Positions 50,361-59,486 of a stretch of DNA of 64,000 nucleotides are shown one piece after another. The notes below the pieces were generated by a model. It saw only the letters and a list, made by a program, of their open reading frames with translations, searched no databases and had not been told where the DNA came from. How positions within the stretch are numbered: the first letter of the stretch is position 1; every line of letters starts with the position of its first letter. The DNA is from Clostridiales bacterium (GTDB taxonomy: Bacteria; Bacillota; Clostridia; Christensenellales; CAG-138): the NCBI GenBank assembly GCA_004558525.1, contig SFCQ01000001.1, positions 62,001-126,000 on the forward strand, read 5' to 3'. The position numbers were made by a program, and so were the translations under genes.

Positions 50361-52008
50361 TCAATAGCCCTTTTTCACGTCGATTATGCTCCCGTCCACA
50401 GCATTTATGGTAAGCAGGGAATACACGTCCGGCATTGTCAGGGTTTGGCCGTCGGCATAGGTTATAGTCTCGTATCCGTAAAAGTCCCAAACGGGTATGA
50501 GCAGCCCGCTTTCCACGTTGTCGCGCTCCATTATGCGCCTTAGACTCAGCACGGCGCGCTCTATTGTGTAATCGTGCCTTACGCGGCTGTCCAGCCCGTC
50601 CGTGCGCGGCTTGACAGGGTCATCCTGCGGCTCATGCGTAACGCGGAACATCAGCTTGAACACGTTTGCTATATCGCTGAAGGGCAAAAGCGCGCTGTCC
50701 TCGGTGAACACGTCCGTGATCTCATGCGGCGAAAACCATTCTACTGAGTATATCCCGTCCGCGCATACCGAAATGCTCAGGCGCTCATACCTCCATTGCT
50801 TGCCCCACGCATCGTCCACATAGCTCGAACCCTCGTCCGTTGTAACGATTACCCCGTTCACCTCGCGGAAAAAACTGATAATATATCCCATGCCCAAGAG
50901 GTCGTCGTCGCGCCTGTGTGCAAACAGGCCGGCGTACGCCTGCTCCGGGTCGGAGGAAGCGAATATCATGCTTTCGTGAAGCTCAGGCGTTATGTATGCT
51001 TCCGGCTGTATGTACACGGGCTTCATGCAGTCAACGTTTACGGCTTTGAGAAAATCCTCCGCAGTACGGAGCGCTATCGCTGCGTTAAAGCCGTTAAGAG
51101 CCGCATCGCTTGGCCATTGTGCCGCGTACAGCTTATTGCTGCTGGTTATATTGACTATGCCGTCGGAGAAGGTGAAGGGATCGTACTCTATGCCGCAGAA
51201 TCTGTACAATAGCCCGGGATCATGATAACGCAGATGCGCACCGCGCGAGGCGGTATCTATCACATTGAAGCCTCCGCTCTTTTCCTGGATTATTACATCG
51301 CTGCCGGTGTTGTTCTGAGCAACGCCGAAGTACTTCCCCCCTGCCGCCTACGTCCATGGGGTATTCGTACACATTGACCCCTGTATATGACTTCTGTTCC
51401 TTGCCGGTTTGCAGGTCGCGTATTGTTATGGTGCGAAGCTGCGAACTTCCTATGGCATGCTCAACACTTTCGGGAGCTTTTTCGTAATACTCTTTAAGCT
51501 CCTCTATTGCCTCGTTAATCTGCTCGATGGTGTCATTTGCAGGTTGTGTTGTGCCGCTGCCGCCGCTTTTGATGCTTGATAGCTCCTGCTGCAGCATAAG
51601 TATTGTTTCCTCAATATCCTTCTTAGAGCGCAGGGTATCGGAATTATACATCACCGTGTTGCCCACAAGGTAGTTATATATATTCGTAATAAGCTCCTGC
51701 TCAAAGTCCGCTGGCTTAACGTGTGCCATGGGCAGCCTGCCTGTGTCAGGAAGCTCCACGGGAGCGTCCGCGCTTACCGTAAAAATATCCGAATAGGCCT
51801 CGTTTACTATAAAAGCATCCGGTATTCCAAGCCTGGCCTTAAGGCCGCCTTGGTTTTGCATGGCGCTCCCTACCGGCTCCGGCGTGGCCTGCGCCTTTTC
51901 AATAAGCTGCGCCATGTCCTTTTGCACAACTGCCTGTTTTTCGGGCGTGGGGTGGCAGGCGGCGAGCAAAATAATGCAAATTAGCATGATTGCTGCAAGC
52001 TTTTTCAT
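50361..52008 (-). pseudogene. Lipoprotein gene with a frameshift in a homopolymer
   Basis: The N-terminal frame (52008 to about 51340) has a lipobox LLAAC, a coiled segment (KDIEETILMLQQELSSIK, IEQINEAIEELKEYYEKAP) and reads VNVYEYPMDVGGRG. At a run of six C (51336-51341; G on the coding strand) the similarity passes to the -1 frame, which continues KYFGVAQNN and runs to the stop at 50361, ending PVWDFYGYET...SLLTINAVDGSIIDVKKGY. Removing one base restores a protein of about 549 residues, resembling DUF6034-type lipoproteins (weak). It could be a real mutation, phase variation or a sequencing error. Confidence 0.7.
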
Positions 52009-52114
52009 ATTAAATAGCCCTCCTTTGGGAGGATTATAGCATTACGATGTAAACGAAATGTTTTCAAAGCGGAGAACGGAATATTGTTAACAGATTGTTA
52101 ATTAACATCATAAA

Positions 52115-52142
52115 AACAGCCGCTCCGCATGGAACGGCTGTT
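52115..52142. terminator. Terminator after rplL
   Basis: AACAGCCGCTCC pairs with GGAACGGCTGTT over GCAT; on the minus strand it is followed by TTTTA. It closes the ribosomal protein operon. Confidence 0.85.
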
Positions 52143-52159
52143 GCGTTTAAGCAATAAGC

Positions 52160-52528
52160 TTATTTGACCTCGATAGTGGCGCCAACTTCCTTGAACATAG
52201 CCACGATCTTGTCGCACTCTTCCTTGGGGAGGCCTTCCTTGATGGGCTTGGGAGCGTTGTCCACCAGGTCCTTGGCTTCCTTCAGGCCCAGACCGGTCAG
52301 CTCGCGGACGGTCTTGATGACCTTGATCTTCTCGGGACCGACATCCTTGAGTATGCAGTCGAACTCGGTCTTTTCCTCAACCTCGGCGGCGGGACCGGCG
52401 GCGGGGCCGGCAACGGCGACGGCGGCGGTGGCGGATACGCCAAACTCCTCTTCAAGAGCCTTGACCAGGTCGGCCAGCTCAAGAACGGTCATAGCTTTGA
52501 TATCAGCAATAAGCTGCTCTTTATTCAT
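52160..52528 (-). CDS. 50S ribosomal protein L7/L12
   Basis: Stalk protein that recruits translation GTPases. 122 residues: N-terminal dimerisation helices (MTVLELADLVKALEEEFGVS), Ala/Gly/Pro hinge (about 35-50) and the C-terminal domain (FDCILKDVGPEKIKVIKTVRELTGLGLKEAKDLVD). Last gene of the operon; a terminator rather than rpoB follows. Confidence 0.98.
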   Translation of the reverse strand: MNKEQLIADIKAMTVLELADLVKALEEEFGVSATAAVAVAGPAAGPAAEVEEKTEFDCILKDVGPEKIKVIKTVRELTGLGLKEAKDLVDNAPKPIKEGLPKEECDKIVAMFKEVGATIEVK

Positions 52529-52568
52529 TATCTTGTTCCTCCTGTATTATTTTAGGTCCTTTGGGAAA

Positions 52569-53099
52569 TTACTCTGCCGCTTCCGCGGGAGCTGCATCGG
52601 AGCCGCCTTTCTGCTCCAAAATCTGCCCGAGTGCAACGGCCAGCTTGGAAACGGGGCTCATCATGCTGCCAAGCAGCCTTGCGATAAGCTGCTCTTTGCT
52701 GGGCAGGTCAGCCAGGGTGTTCATGCCTGCCGCGTCTGTTACCACGCCATTGATTATACCGCCCTTGATCTCACACTTCTTGAGCTTCTTAACGGCGTCC
52801 TTCAATATGCGGGCGGGAGCGACGGCATCTTCATAACCGAATGCGAAAGCGGACGGTCCCTTCAGATAGTTATGGAAGCTATCGTCTATGCCGTTCGCCT
52901 GAGCGGCGCGGTTGACTATGTGGTTCTTAAGAACTACATACTCAACGCCGGCCTTGCGCATTTCGCTGCGCAGGTTGGTTACCTCCTCAACGGTCAGTCC
53001 GCGATAATCAAAAACTACCACCGACTGCGCCTTTTCGAGCTTTTCGCGGATCTCCTCGACCTGTTTCGCCTTTACCTCGATATTTGCGGGGTTTGCCAT
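52569..53099 (-). CDS. 50S ribosomal protein L10
   Basis: Base of the L7/L12 stalk, 176 residues. Typical start AKQVEEIREKLEKAQSVVVFDYRGLTVEEVTNLR; central YVVLKNHIVNRAA. RBS AAGGAGGTG. It is preceded by an L10 leader and its own promoter and probably represses itself through that leader. Confidence 0.97.
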   Translation of the reverse strand: MANPANIEVKAKQVEEIREKLEKAQSVVVFDYRGLTVEEVTNLRSEMRKAGVEYVVLKNHIVNRAAQANGIDDSFHNYLKGPSAFAFGYEDAVAPARILKDAVKKLKKCEIKGGIINGVVTDAAGMNTLADLPSKEQLIARLLGSMMSPVSKLAVALGQILEQKGGSDAAPAEAAE

Positions 53100-53124
53100 G
53101 GTTTCACCTCCTTACAAAATGAAA

Positions 53125-53226
53125 ATCCTTTGCCCAAGACAAAGGATCGGAGCTTGCTTAATAAGCTTGCTACTTACCTCGGCAGGAAATTAAGCCTTTT
53201 ATACGGGCGCCTGCTGTCTTCGGCCA
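53125..53226 (-). promoter_or_regulatory. L10 leader (autoregulatory mRNA element) with attenuator hairpin
   Basis: On the minus strand: CCGAAGACAGCAGGCGCC and TTTCCTGCCGAGGTAA form the conserved L10-leader pairing (53226-53170 region), and ATCCTTTG/CAAAGGAT (53147-53125) followed by TTTTCATTTT is the attenuator. Binding of L10 or L10-L12 to the leader is known to reduce rplJL expression in Firmicutes. Confidence 0.8.
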
Positions 53227-53246
53227 ATATTTGATTTCCACGAGGC

Positions 53247-53275
53247 AGTATACTATACCGCCCCGCAGTTGTCAA
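53247..53275 (-). promoter_or_regulatory. rplJL promoter
   Basis: Minus strand TTGACA (53275-53270), 17-base spacer, TATACT (53252-53247), nearly consensus; located between rplA and rplJ upstream of the L10 leader. Confidence 0.85.
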
Positions 53276-53371
53276 CAATTTTTTGCCCATTCTATTAGAG
53301 AATATTTAAGAACAGGCTCGATTCCGGCTCCGGTGATTTATTCGCCGGAACGGATGAAAGGCATATCGCCT

Positions 53372-54061
53372 TTAGAACTTCATGCTGTTGAACTTGACGC
53401 CGGGACCCATGGTGGTGGAAACGACCAGGCTCTTGATGTAAGTACCCTTGGCGGTAGCGGGCTTGGCCTTTATTATAGCCTCCATAAGGGTGTTAAGGTT
53501 CTCCACCAGCTTGTCTGCGCCGAAGGATACCTTGCCCACGGGAACATGCACGATAGAGGTCTTATCAACGCGGTACTCGACCTTACCGGCCTTGATGTCG
53601 GCAATGGCCTTCGCCACGTCCATGGTAACGGTGCCGCTCTTGGGGTTAGGCATGAGGCCCTTGGGTCCCAGTATACGAGCTATACGGCCGATGGTGCCCA
53701 TCATATCCGGAGTAGCTACGCAAACGTCAAAACCAAACCAGTTCTCGGTCTGGATCTTCTTTACCAGATCGTCATCGCCAACGAAATCGGCGCCGGCAGC
53801 TTCGGCTTCCTTAGCCTTGTCGCCCTTGGCGAAAACCAGCACGCGCACCTTTTTGCCTGTGCCGTGGGGCAGAACGACCGCGCCGCGAACCTGCTGATCA
53901 GCGTGACGGGGGTCTACGCCCAGACGTATGGAAGCTTCCACGGTCTCGTCAAACTTGGCCTTGGCGGTGGAAAGCACCGTCTCAATGCCTTCGCGGGGAT
54001 CGTAAAGCTTCTGCTTTTCGACCAGCTTTATGCTGTCTTGATACTTCTTGCCATGCTTCAT
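53372..54061 (-). CDS. 50S ribosomal protein L1
   Basis: 229 residues, binds the 23S rRNA L1 stalk. Signatures SIRLGVDPRHADQQVRGAVVLPHGTGK and the C-terminal TAKGTYIKSLVVSTTMGPGVKF. It follows rplK by about 61 bases. Confidence 0.98.
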   Translation of the reverse strand: MKHGKKYQDSIKLVEKQKLYDPREGIETVLSTAKAKFDETVEASIRLGVDPRHADQQVRGAVVLPHGTGKKVRVLVFAKGDKAKEAEAAGADFVGDDDLVKKIQTENWFGFDVCVATPDMMGTIGRIARILGPKGLMPNPKSGTVTMDVAKAIADIKAGKVEYRVDKTSIVHVPVGKVSFGADKLVENLNTLMEAIIKAKPATAKGTYIKSLVVSTTMGPGVKFNSMKF

Positions 54062-54122
54062 ATTCTATATTCCTTCCTGTGGTAATAACGGCTTATGCCT
54101 CCCACATCTCCTTTAGGCTTGT

Positions 54123-54548
54123 TCAGTCCTCAACCGTGATACCCATGCTGCGGGCGGTACCGGCTACCATGCTCATGGCGGCTTCCACGCTGGCGGCGTT
54201 AAGGTCGGGCATCTTGATGGTGGCGATCTCCCTCACCTGATCGCGGGTCAGCTTGGCTACCTTCTGGGTGTTGGGGCGGCCGGAAGCGGACTGCAGACCG
54301 CAGGCCTTCTTGATAAGAACGGCCGCGGGAGGGGTCTTGGTCACAAAGGTGTAGGAACGGTCCTGATACACCGTGATGACTACGGGAATGATCATGCCGG
54401 CGTCCTTGGCGGTGCGCTCGTTGAACTCCTTGCAGAAGCCCATTATGTTGAGCTGATGCTGACCAAGTGCGGGGCCTACCGGCGGTGCAGGCGTCGCTTT
54501 GCCGGCGGGGATCTGAAGCTTCACAAAGCCTGTGATCTTCTTTGCCAT
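54123..54548 (-). CDS. 50S ribosomal protein L11
   Basis: 141 residues, part of the GTPase centre. N-terminus FVKLQIPAGKATPAPPVGPALGQHQLNIMGFCKEFN, C-terminal rRNA-binding domain ending MSMVAGTARSMGITVED. RBS AGGAGG. The 54549-54676 gap before it holds three GC-rich hairpins. Confidence 0.98.
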   Translation of the reverse strand: MAKKITGFVKLQIPAGKATPAPPVGPALGQHQLNIMGFCKEFNERTAKDAGMIIPVVITVYQDRSYTFVTKTPPAAVLIKKACGLQSASGRPNTQKVAKLTRDQVREIATIKMPDLNAASVEAAMSMVAGTARSMGITVED

Positions 54549-54550
54549 TT

Positions 54551-54672
54551 GAATTTCCTCCTAAAAATAATGTGGTGCGAGCGGCCCTCCCCTTCGGGCG
54601 GGCCTCCCACTATGCAAGCTCCCGCTTTTGCGGGAACGCATAATCGTTGCTTTGGCGAAGCGCGCTTCGCCT
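54551..54672. repeat. Three stem-loops between nusG and rplK
   Basis: GGCCC...GGGCC (about 54580-54603), TCCCGC/GCGGGA (about 54621-54635) and GGCGAAGCGCGCTTCGCC (54653-54671). The last carries a short TTTT on the plus strand. They may be partial attenuators or processing sites in the operon. Confidence 0.5.
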
Positions 54673-54676
54673 TTTA

Positions 54677-55195
54677 TCAGAGCTTCTGGACCTGTATGTA
54701 ATCCAGCTCCACCGGAGTATCGCGGTTGAATATGGAAACGGTGAGCTTGACCTTCTGCCTTTCGGGGTCAAGCGCCTCCACGGTGCCGATGAAGTTTTCA
54801 AGCGGCCCGCTTATCACGCGCACGCTTTCGCCGATGGAAAGATCCAGCTCTATAGGTATGTATTCAACACCAAGCTTGGTGACCTCTTCATCGCTCAGCG
54901 GCACGGGCTTTGATCCCGGGCCGACAAAGCCGGTAACGCCCCTTGTGTTGCGCACTATGTACCAGGTCTTGTCGTTCATTATCATCTTTATCATGACATA
55001 GCCCGGCAAAAGCTTGCGCGTAACGACCTTGCGCTTACCGTCCTTCATCTCCACCACTTCCTCGGTGGGGTAGCTTACTTCCAGTATCATGTCCTGAAGG
55101 CCGCGGTTCTCTACCGTTTTCTCCAGGTCCTCCTTGACCTTGTTCTCATAGCCCGAATAGGTATGGGCAACATACCATTTGGCTTCCTCGGCCAT
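54677..55195 (-). CDS. Transcription termination/antitermination factor NusG
   Basis: Binds RNA polymerase and influences pausing, termination and ribosome coupling. 172 residues: NGN domain (WYVAHTYSGYENKVKEDLEK...LLPGYVMIKM) and the C-terminal KOW domain (IGESVRVISGPLENFIGTVEALDPERQKVKLTV). Gap of 14 bases after secE. Confidence 0.97.
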   Translation of the reverse strand: MAEEAKWYVAHTYSGYENKVKEDLEKTVENRGLQDMILEVSYPTEEVVEMKDGKRKVVTRKLLPGYVMIKMIMNDKTWYIVRNTRGVTGFVGPGSKPVPLSDEEVTKLGVEYIPIELDLSIGESVRVISGPLENFIGTVEALDPERQKVKLTVSIFNRDTPVELDYIQVQKL

Positions 55196-55209
55196 ATTCG
55201 GCGCTCCGA

Positions 55210-55503
55210 TTATATCATACCGAGGAAAGCGTCCGCCAAAGCGGTGCTGTCCCCGGATTTGCCGGCCAGGCTGCCAAGAAGGGTGAATCCCTGGCCGAAC
55301 AGGAAATCAAGAACGCCTATAACAACGGCGAAAAGCACTATAAACGCAAGCACGGTTGCCGTATACTTTGCAAGCTCCTTTCCGGTAGGCCAGGTGAGCT
55401 TCTTAAGCTCGCCTACGACGTCCTTAAAAAAGCGGCCGATACGTGCGAACAGATTGGGCTTCTTATCCTTTTTGTTGGCTGTTTTTGCTACTTCGTTTGC
55501 CAT
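55210..55503 (-). CDS. Preprotein translocase subunit SecE
   Basis: 97 residues, single transmembrane helix at about 48-68 preceded by the conserved amphipathic FFKDVVGELKKLTWPTGKEL. A C-terminal extension of about 20 residues (GSLAGKSGDSTALADAFLG) is longer than usual. Second gene of the operon. Confidence 0.95.
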   Translation of the reverse strand: MANEVAKTANKKDKKPNLFARIGRFFKDVVGELKKLTWPTGKELAKYTATVLAFIVLFAVVIGVLDFLFGQGFTLLGSLAGKSGDSTALADAFLGMI

Positions 55504-55527
55504 TGTCGCTATACTGTCCTTTCAGGC

Positions 55528-55677
55528 TTACTTGGCTTCCCTGTGAATGGTGTGCTTACGGCAGAAACGGCAGTACTTGGAGAACTCAAGCCTGTCCGGA
55601 TCGTTCTTCTTGTTCTTGAAGGTATTGTAGTTACGCTGCTTACATTCGGTGCAGGCCAAGGTGATTTTTACGCGCAT
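55528..55677 (-). CDS. 50S ribosomal protein L33
   Basis: 49-residue protein (MRVKITLACTECKQRNY...KKNDPDRLEFSKYCRFCRKHTIHREAK) with two CxxC pairs that bind zinc, the zinc-form L33. First gene of the secE-nusG operon. Its stop TAA is at 55530-55528. No tRNA-Trp lies beside it, although that is frequent elsewhere. Confidence 0.97.
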   Translation of the reverse strand: MRVKITLACTECKQRNYNTFKNKKNDPDRLEFSKYCRFCRKHTIHREAK

Positions 55678-55766
55678 AGTAGTGTTAGCTCCTCTCATTT
55701 ATGGCTGAAAGCGAAAGCTTTAAGCCCATTGAATCCATTTGCACGGCTTGAAACCGTACCTAAATA

Positions 55767-55785
55767 AACCCCCCAACTGGGGGTT
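55767..55785 (-). terminator. Terminator upstream of the rpmG operon
   Basis: AACCCCC and GGGGGGTT form a stem over AGTT on the minus strand, followed by TATTT. It would end transcription from the gene at 56000-56830. Confidence 0.75.
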
Positions 55786-55917
55786 GCTTAGTTAATTTAC
55801 CACAGCTTGCGCCGCTTGTCAACGCAAAAAACGGTTTTATCAGCATTTTTTATAGATATTCTCGGGCATTGTGCATGCTTTAAGGCGCTATACAAGATAT
55901 GGTATAGCGCTTCAGAG

Positions 55918-56003
55918 TGCCGAGAAAGCGGCCGAGCGCCACCTTTCCGAGTTTTTACGGGTTTTGCCTCTCGCTCACGCTCCCATACCGCAAAGCCCGC
56001 TAT
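55918..56003. repeat. Degenerate family-B repeat fragment
   Basis: GAAAGCGGCCGAGCGCCACCTTTC and GGGTTTTGCC...GCAAAGCCC correspond to the AAAAAGTGGC and GGTTTTGCC modules, in inverse orientation and with many changes. It reaches the stop codon of the next gene. Confidence 0.5.
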
Positions 56004-56830
56004 TTTCTCTGCCCATGCCCGCGGCTGTTCATTCTGCATCTGTTGCATTTCTGCTGCGGCTGCGGAAAATGCTGCGCGGGGAAAACTGCGTTCCTTGGCG
56101 CAGGCGGCACAGGCTCGCGCTGAGGAGCATTTGTGCCTGCTTTGCTTTGGGCGCTTTCATTATCGCGCACATACGGCCTGGGTATAAACGGCTCCGCGTT
56201 ATCATCGGGAGGCGCGAACAGCTTATTTGATCTTAGCAGCAACTCCTTGGCCACCTTGCTTTTTGGCTCGGGGTCTTCGTACGCGCCTGCTGCGCCGGCC
56301 GCCGGCTTTGATGTGCTTTGCGGCGCTATATTCGCTTCGGCTTTGCTGGCGGCGCCGCTTGCTATGGTATTATTGGGCTTTATATTGGCAGGGGCATTAT
56401 CGGCTTGCTTATTTTGCCTTTGCACAGCGCCGGAGTCTGATACGGCGGGCGGCTCGGCCTGCTCGGCCGGCATGGGCTTGACGGAGCGGACGCTTTTGCC
56501 CAACGATATCCTTGCCGACGTAAGCGCCTTATCCATATCCAAGTTGCTTATGCCAAAGGAAGCCATTGCCGCAAGCGACGTGCCTGAGGCTATTATCGCG
56601 CCGCGCACAAGATGGAAGCCTGCTTCGGCAAGGAAGCTGCCGTCGCTTCTGAGGACGGCTTTTATTATATTGCCGCCCGTAAGCAGCATGAACGCGCACG
56701 GCTCGGCTAAGCTGCCGCTTTGTATGCATAGCCTGAGCGCCGTTGAGCCGCCCTCGCTCGTGAGCCGCATGACTCCCCTGACTTTGTTTTTGCCCAGGCT
56801 CCTGAGCGGTAATATACGCTGCGCCGCCAT
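56000..56830 (-). CDS. Hypothetical protein with ordered N-terminus and disordered Pro/Ala-rich tail
   Basis: 276 residues. Residues 1-100 look folded and strand-rich (MRLTSEGGSTALRLCIQSGSL, FMLLTGGNIIKAVLRSDGSF), after which residues 115-276 are rich in Ala, Pro, Ser, Asn and Gln and probably disordered. The extreme C-terminus has CNRCRMNSRGHGQRK, basic with one CxxC. No transmembrane helix. The codon usage looks native. No family recognised. Confidence 0.65.
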   Translation of the reverse strand: MAAQRILPLRSLGKNKVRGVMRLTSEGGSTALRLCIQSGSLAEPCAFMLLTGGNIIKAVLRSDGSFLAEAGFHLVRGAIIASGTSLAAMASFGISNLDMDKALTSARISLGKSVRSVKPMPAEQAEPPAVSDSGAVQRQNKQADNAPANIKPNNTIASGAASKAEANIAPQSTSKPAAGAAGAYEDPEPKSKVAKELLLRSNKLFAPPDDNAEPFIPRPYVRDNESAQSKAGTNAPQREPVPPAPRNAVFPAQHFPQPQQKCNRCRMNSRGHGQRK

Positions 56831-56902
56831 ATCACACCTGCTTTCCGCCTCTATTGCTTTATATTATTTATATAGTTATATTTAATGCGGCTTGTTTTAT
56901 GA

Positions 56903-56908
56903 TATAAT
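56903..56908 (+). promoter_or_regulatory. Extended -10 promoter of the Nudix operon
   Basis: TATAAT preceded by TGA (56900-56902), about 50 bases before the Nudix ATG, within an AT-rich stretch. Confidence 0.5.
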
Positions 56909-56957
56909 TCAATTAACTAACCTTTTGCTGCTAAGCTTTTTAGGAGGTTTGCTTGCT

Positions 56958-57704
56958 ATGGAAGAATCGAACAACAGGGAATTAAGAAACGAGAAGGGGC
57001 AGACGCTTGCGGAGTTCCTTGAGGCATATGATGAGAATAAGTACCCCAGGCCCTCGGCAACGGTGGATATGGCGGTGTTCACGCTTAATGAAAATGCACA
57101 GCTTTCGGTAATGCTTATAAAGCGGCGCAACCACCCGTTCATAGGGCATTGGGCGCTGCCGGGAGGCTTCGTTAACGTTGACGAGGAGCTTGAGGCTGCC
57201 GCCGCGCGCGAGCTTGAGGAGGAAACGGGGGTAAAGGGGCTTCCGATGCGCCCCTACGGCTCCTTTGGCGCCGTGGACAGGGACCCGAGGACCAGGGTGA
57301 TAACCAGCGCGTTTTATGCCGTGGCGCCTATGGGCAGCATAGCGCCGGCGGCGGGGGACGATGCGGCGGACGCCAAGCTGTTTACAATAAATACGGCGCT
57401 TGAAGCGTACACGCCCTCGGCGGAAAGGTACAGGCTCACGTTAAGCTCAGATGAAGCGACGCTGCATCCGCGGGCGCTTATAAGATACGATGAGCTTGGC
57501 TCGGCTGAGGCAATGGCCGTGCCTATGGGCAAGGGCGTGCTTGGCGGGGATCATGACCTTGTGCTGTTCTGCGCATTAAGAAGGCTCAACGACCTGCCGA
57601 GGGAGCGGGTCGCGCTGATACTGAGCAAAAACGATCCGGACAGGTTTGTTGAAGCCGTGCGCGCGCTGGACATAGCGCTCGGCGCAATACCGGAGAGCAG
57701 ATGA
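56958..57704 (+). CDS. Nudix hydrolase
   Basis: 248 residues. The Nudix box GGFVNVDEELEAAAARELEEETGV fits GX5EX7REUXEEXGU (about residues 70-93) and coordinates Mg2+ for cleavage of a nucleoside diphosphate linked to X. About 110 further residues include KGVLGGDHDLVLFCALRRL, as in the longer ADP-ribose/NAD-related members. ATG 56958, AGGAGG 10 bases upstream. Start of a three-gene run with the Lit-like gene and tsaD. Substrate unknown. Confidence 0.88.
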   Translation: MEESNNRELRNEKGQTLAEFLEAYDENKYPRPSATVDMAVFTLNENAQLSVMLIKRRNHPFIGHWALPGGFVNVDEELEAAAARELEEETGVKGLPMRPYGSFGAVDRDPRTRVITSAFYAVAPMGSIAPAAGDDAADAKLFTINTALEAYTPSAERYRLTLSSDEATLHPRALIRYDELGSAEAMAVPMGKGVLGGDHDLVLFCALRRLNDLPRERVALILSKNDPDRFVEAVRALDIALGAIPESR

Positions 57705-57705
57705 T

Positions 57706-58395
57706 ATGAAAAAGGCCGTTTGCTTCACGCTGCTTATAATAGCGTCGCTGCTGCTGATAACAGCCATGCTTTTCACCTGCCTTCAGTTCTGCATGAACCA
57801 AAGGGAATGGTATTATAAAAGCTATGTTAAATACGGAACGTCAAGGGAGACCGGAATAAGCGACGAGGATATGACCGAGGCGATATTCAGGCTTATAGAC
57901 TATATGGAGGGCAGGGCGGATTCCATACAGCTGAGCGTTAGCGAAAACGGGAGCGTTGTTGAAATGTACAACCAGCAGGAGATAGAGCACATGATAGATG
58001 TGCGCGCGCTGTATCAGGCGTGGAAAAACGTAAGGGATTACGGAGCTGCCGCAGCCGCCGCGATAATTGCGCTGTGCATATGCATGACGGCGCCCGGCGG
58101 GCGGATACGGCTCATGAGCAGGGCTTTCATAACCGCGTCCGCAATATTCGGCATAGCGCTCGCCGCGCTCGGCATATGGGTGGCGGTTGATTTCAACAGC
58201 TTCTGGAACGGCTTCCACAGGCTGTTTTTCACCAATGACCTTTGGCTCATGGATTACAACACCTGCCGCATGATACGCATATGCCCCCTACAGCTTTTCA
58301 ACGATATAGTGATAAGATTTGCGCTTATGTTCATGGCGCCCTTCCTGCTGCTTTTGATATTTGCAACAGCGTTCGCAAGGCGGAGGCAAAAATGA
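57706..58395 (+). CDS. TIGR01906/DUF1461 integral membrane protein (Lit-like)
   Basis: 229 residues, four or five transmembrane segments with one extracellular loop. The conserved stretch NSFWNGFHRLFFTNDLWLMDYNTCRMIRICP (about 166-196) is diagnostic. Homologues named Lit move an acyl chain on lipoproteins to give the lyso form; whether this member does so is unknown, although several lipoproteins are encoded nearby. Start 1 base after the Nudix stop; overlaps tsaD by 4 bases. Confidence 0.82.
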   Translation: MKKAVCFTLLIIASLLLITAMLFTCLQFCMNQREWYYKSYVKYGTSRETGISDEDMTEAIFRLIDYMEGRADSIQLSVSENGSVVEMYNQQEIEHMIDVRALYQAWKNVRDYGAAAAAAIIALCICMTAPGGRIRLMSRAFITASAIFGIALAALGIWVAVDFNSFWNGFHRLFFTNDLWLMDYNTCRMIRICPLQLFNDIVIRFALMFMAPFLLLLIFATAFARRRQK

Positions 58396-59462
58396 GGCTT
58401 GGCTATTATGATGAGGCTATAAAAAATGCCTGCGAATACAGAAAAAAAGAAGCGCCCGTAATGCTTGCCATAGAAAGCTCCTGCGATGAGACGGCCGCAA
58501 GCGTGGTAAGGGGAGGGCGCGACGTGCTTTCCATGAGCGTTTATACCCAGATACCCATACATAGAAAATACGGCGGCGTGGTGCCGGAGCTTGCTTCGCG
58601 CTCGCATGTGGAAAAGGTGGCCGGCGTTGTGGACGATGCGCTTGAGAAGGCGAACATGACGATAAATGATGTTGACGCCGTATCCGCCACATACGGGCCG
58701 GGGCTCGTGGGTGCGCTGCTGGTCGGCCTGAGCTACGCAAAGGGCCTTGCCTATGCCTCAAACAAGCCCTTTATAGGCGCGGATCACATTGCCGGCCACA
58801 TAGCGGCGAATTACCTGAGCTATAAGGAGCTTGAGCCGCCGTTCGTGTGCCTTGTTGCGAGCGGAGGGCACAGCCATATAATTCTGGTGGAAGGCTACAA
58901 CAGCTTTAAGCTTTTGGGCCGCACAAGGGACGACGCGGCCGGCGAAGCCTTTGACAAGGTGGCGCGCGCATTGGGCTTGAGCTATCCTGGCGGGCCGGAG
59001 CTTGAAAAGCTCGCAAGGGAGGGCGACGCAAACGCGTTTTCCTTCAGGGGCGGCTTTAACGATGGCGACAGCCTGGATTTCAGCTTTTCCGGAATAAAGA
59101 CGGCGGTTGTGAACCTTATGCACAACGCGGAGCAGAAGGGCGAAAAGCTGAACAGGGCCGACATAGCCGCAAGTTTTCAAAGAAGCGTTGTTGATACGCT
59201 ATGTACAAAGGCCGTGCGCGCCGCGAAGCACAACGGCGTATCGACGCTTGCGCTGGCAGGGGGGGTGAGCGCAAACACCGCGCTGCGCACCGCGCTTGAG
59301 GCGGAGGCAAAAAAGGCCGGACTCAGGTTTTGCAGGCCGGACATGCGCTTCTGCACGGATAATGCGGCTATGATTGCCTGCGCCGCGCATTATGCGCTTA
59401 TGGAGGCAGGGCCGAGCGAGCTTAGCCTTAATGCGCAGCCTTCCAAGGAGCTTGCGGAATAA
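58392..59462 (+). CDS. tRNA N6-adenosine threonylcarbamoyltransferase TsaD
   Basis: Transfers threonylcarbamoyl to A37 of ANN-decoding tRNAs. 356 residues. Signatures: LAIESSCDETAASVV, the metal-binding HxxxH in GADHIAGHIAAN, GGHSHIILV, and NAAMIACAAHY near the end. ATG 58392 overlaps the previous stop (ATGA). This start gives about 23 residues before the usual N-terminus; ATG 58461 is an alternative. Confidence 0.95.
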   Translation: MRLGYYDEAIKNACEYRKKEAPVMLAIESSCDETAASVVRGGRDVLSMSVYTQIPIHRKYGGVVPELASRSHVEKVAGVVDDALEKANMTINDVDAVSATYGPGLVGALLVGLSYAKGLAYASNKPFIGADHIAGHIAANYLSYKELEPPFVCLVASGGHSHIILVEGYNSFKLLGRTRDDAAGEAFDKVARALGLSYPGGPELEKLAREGDANAFSFRGGFNDGDSLDFSFSGIKTAVVNLMHNAEQKGEKLNRADIAASFQRSVVDTLCTKAVRAAKHNGVSTLALAGGVSANTALRTALEAEAKKAGLRFCRPDMRFCTDNAAMIACAAHYALMEAGPSELSLNAQPSKELAE

Positions 59463-59486
59463 TCGATTGCAATACAATAATAAAAA

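Noticed and set aside
51336..51341. Programmed frameshift in the lipoprotein gene
   Set aside because: No stimulatory pseudoknot or internal Shine-Dalgarno is evident; mutation, phase variation or sequence error is simpler.
55678..55800. tRNA-Trp next to rpmG-secE
   Set aside because: No cloverleaf can be drawn; the only structure is a terminator hairpin.
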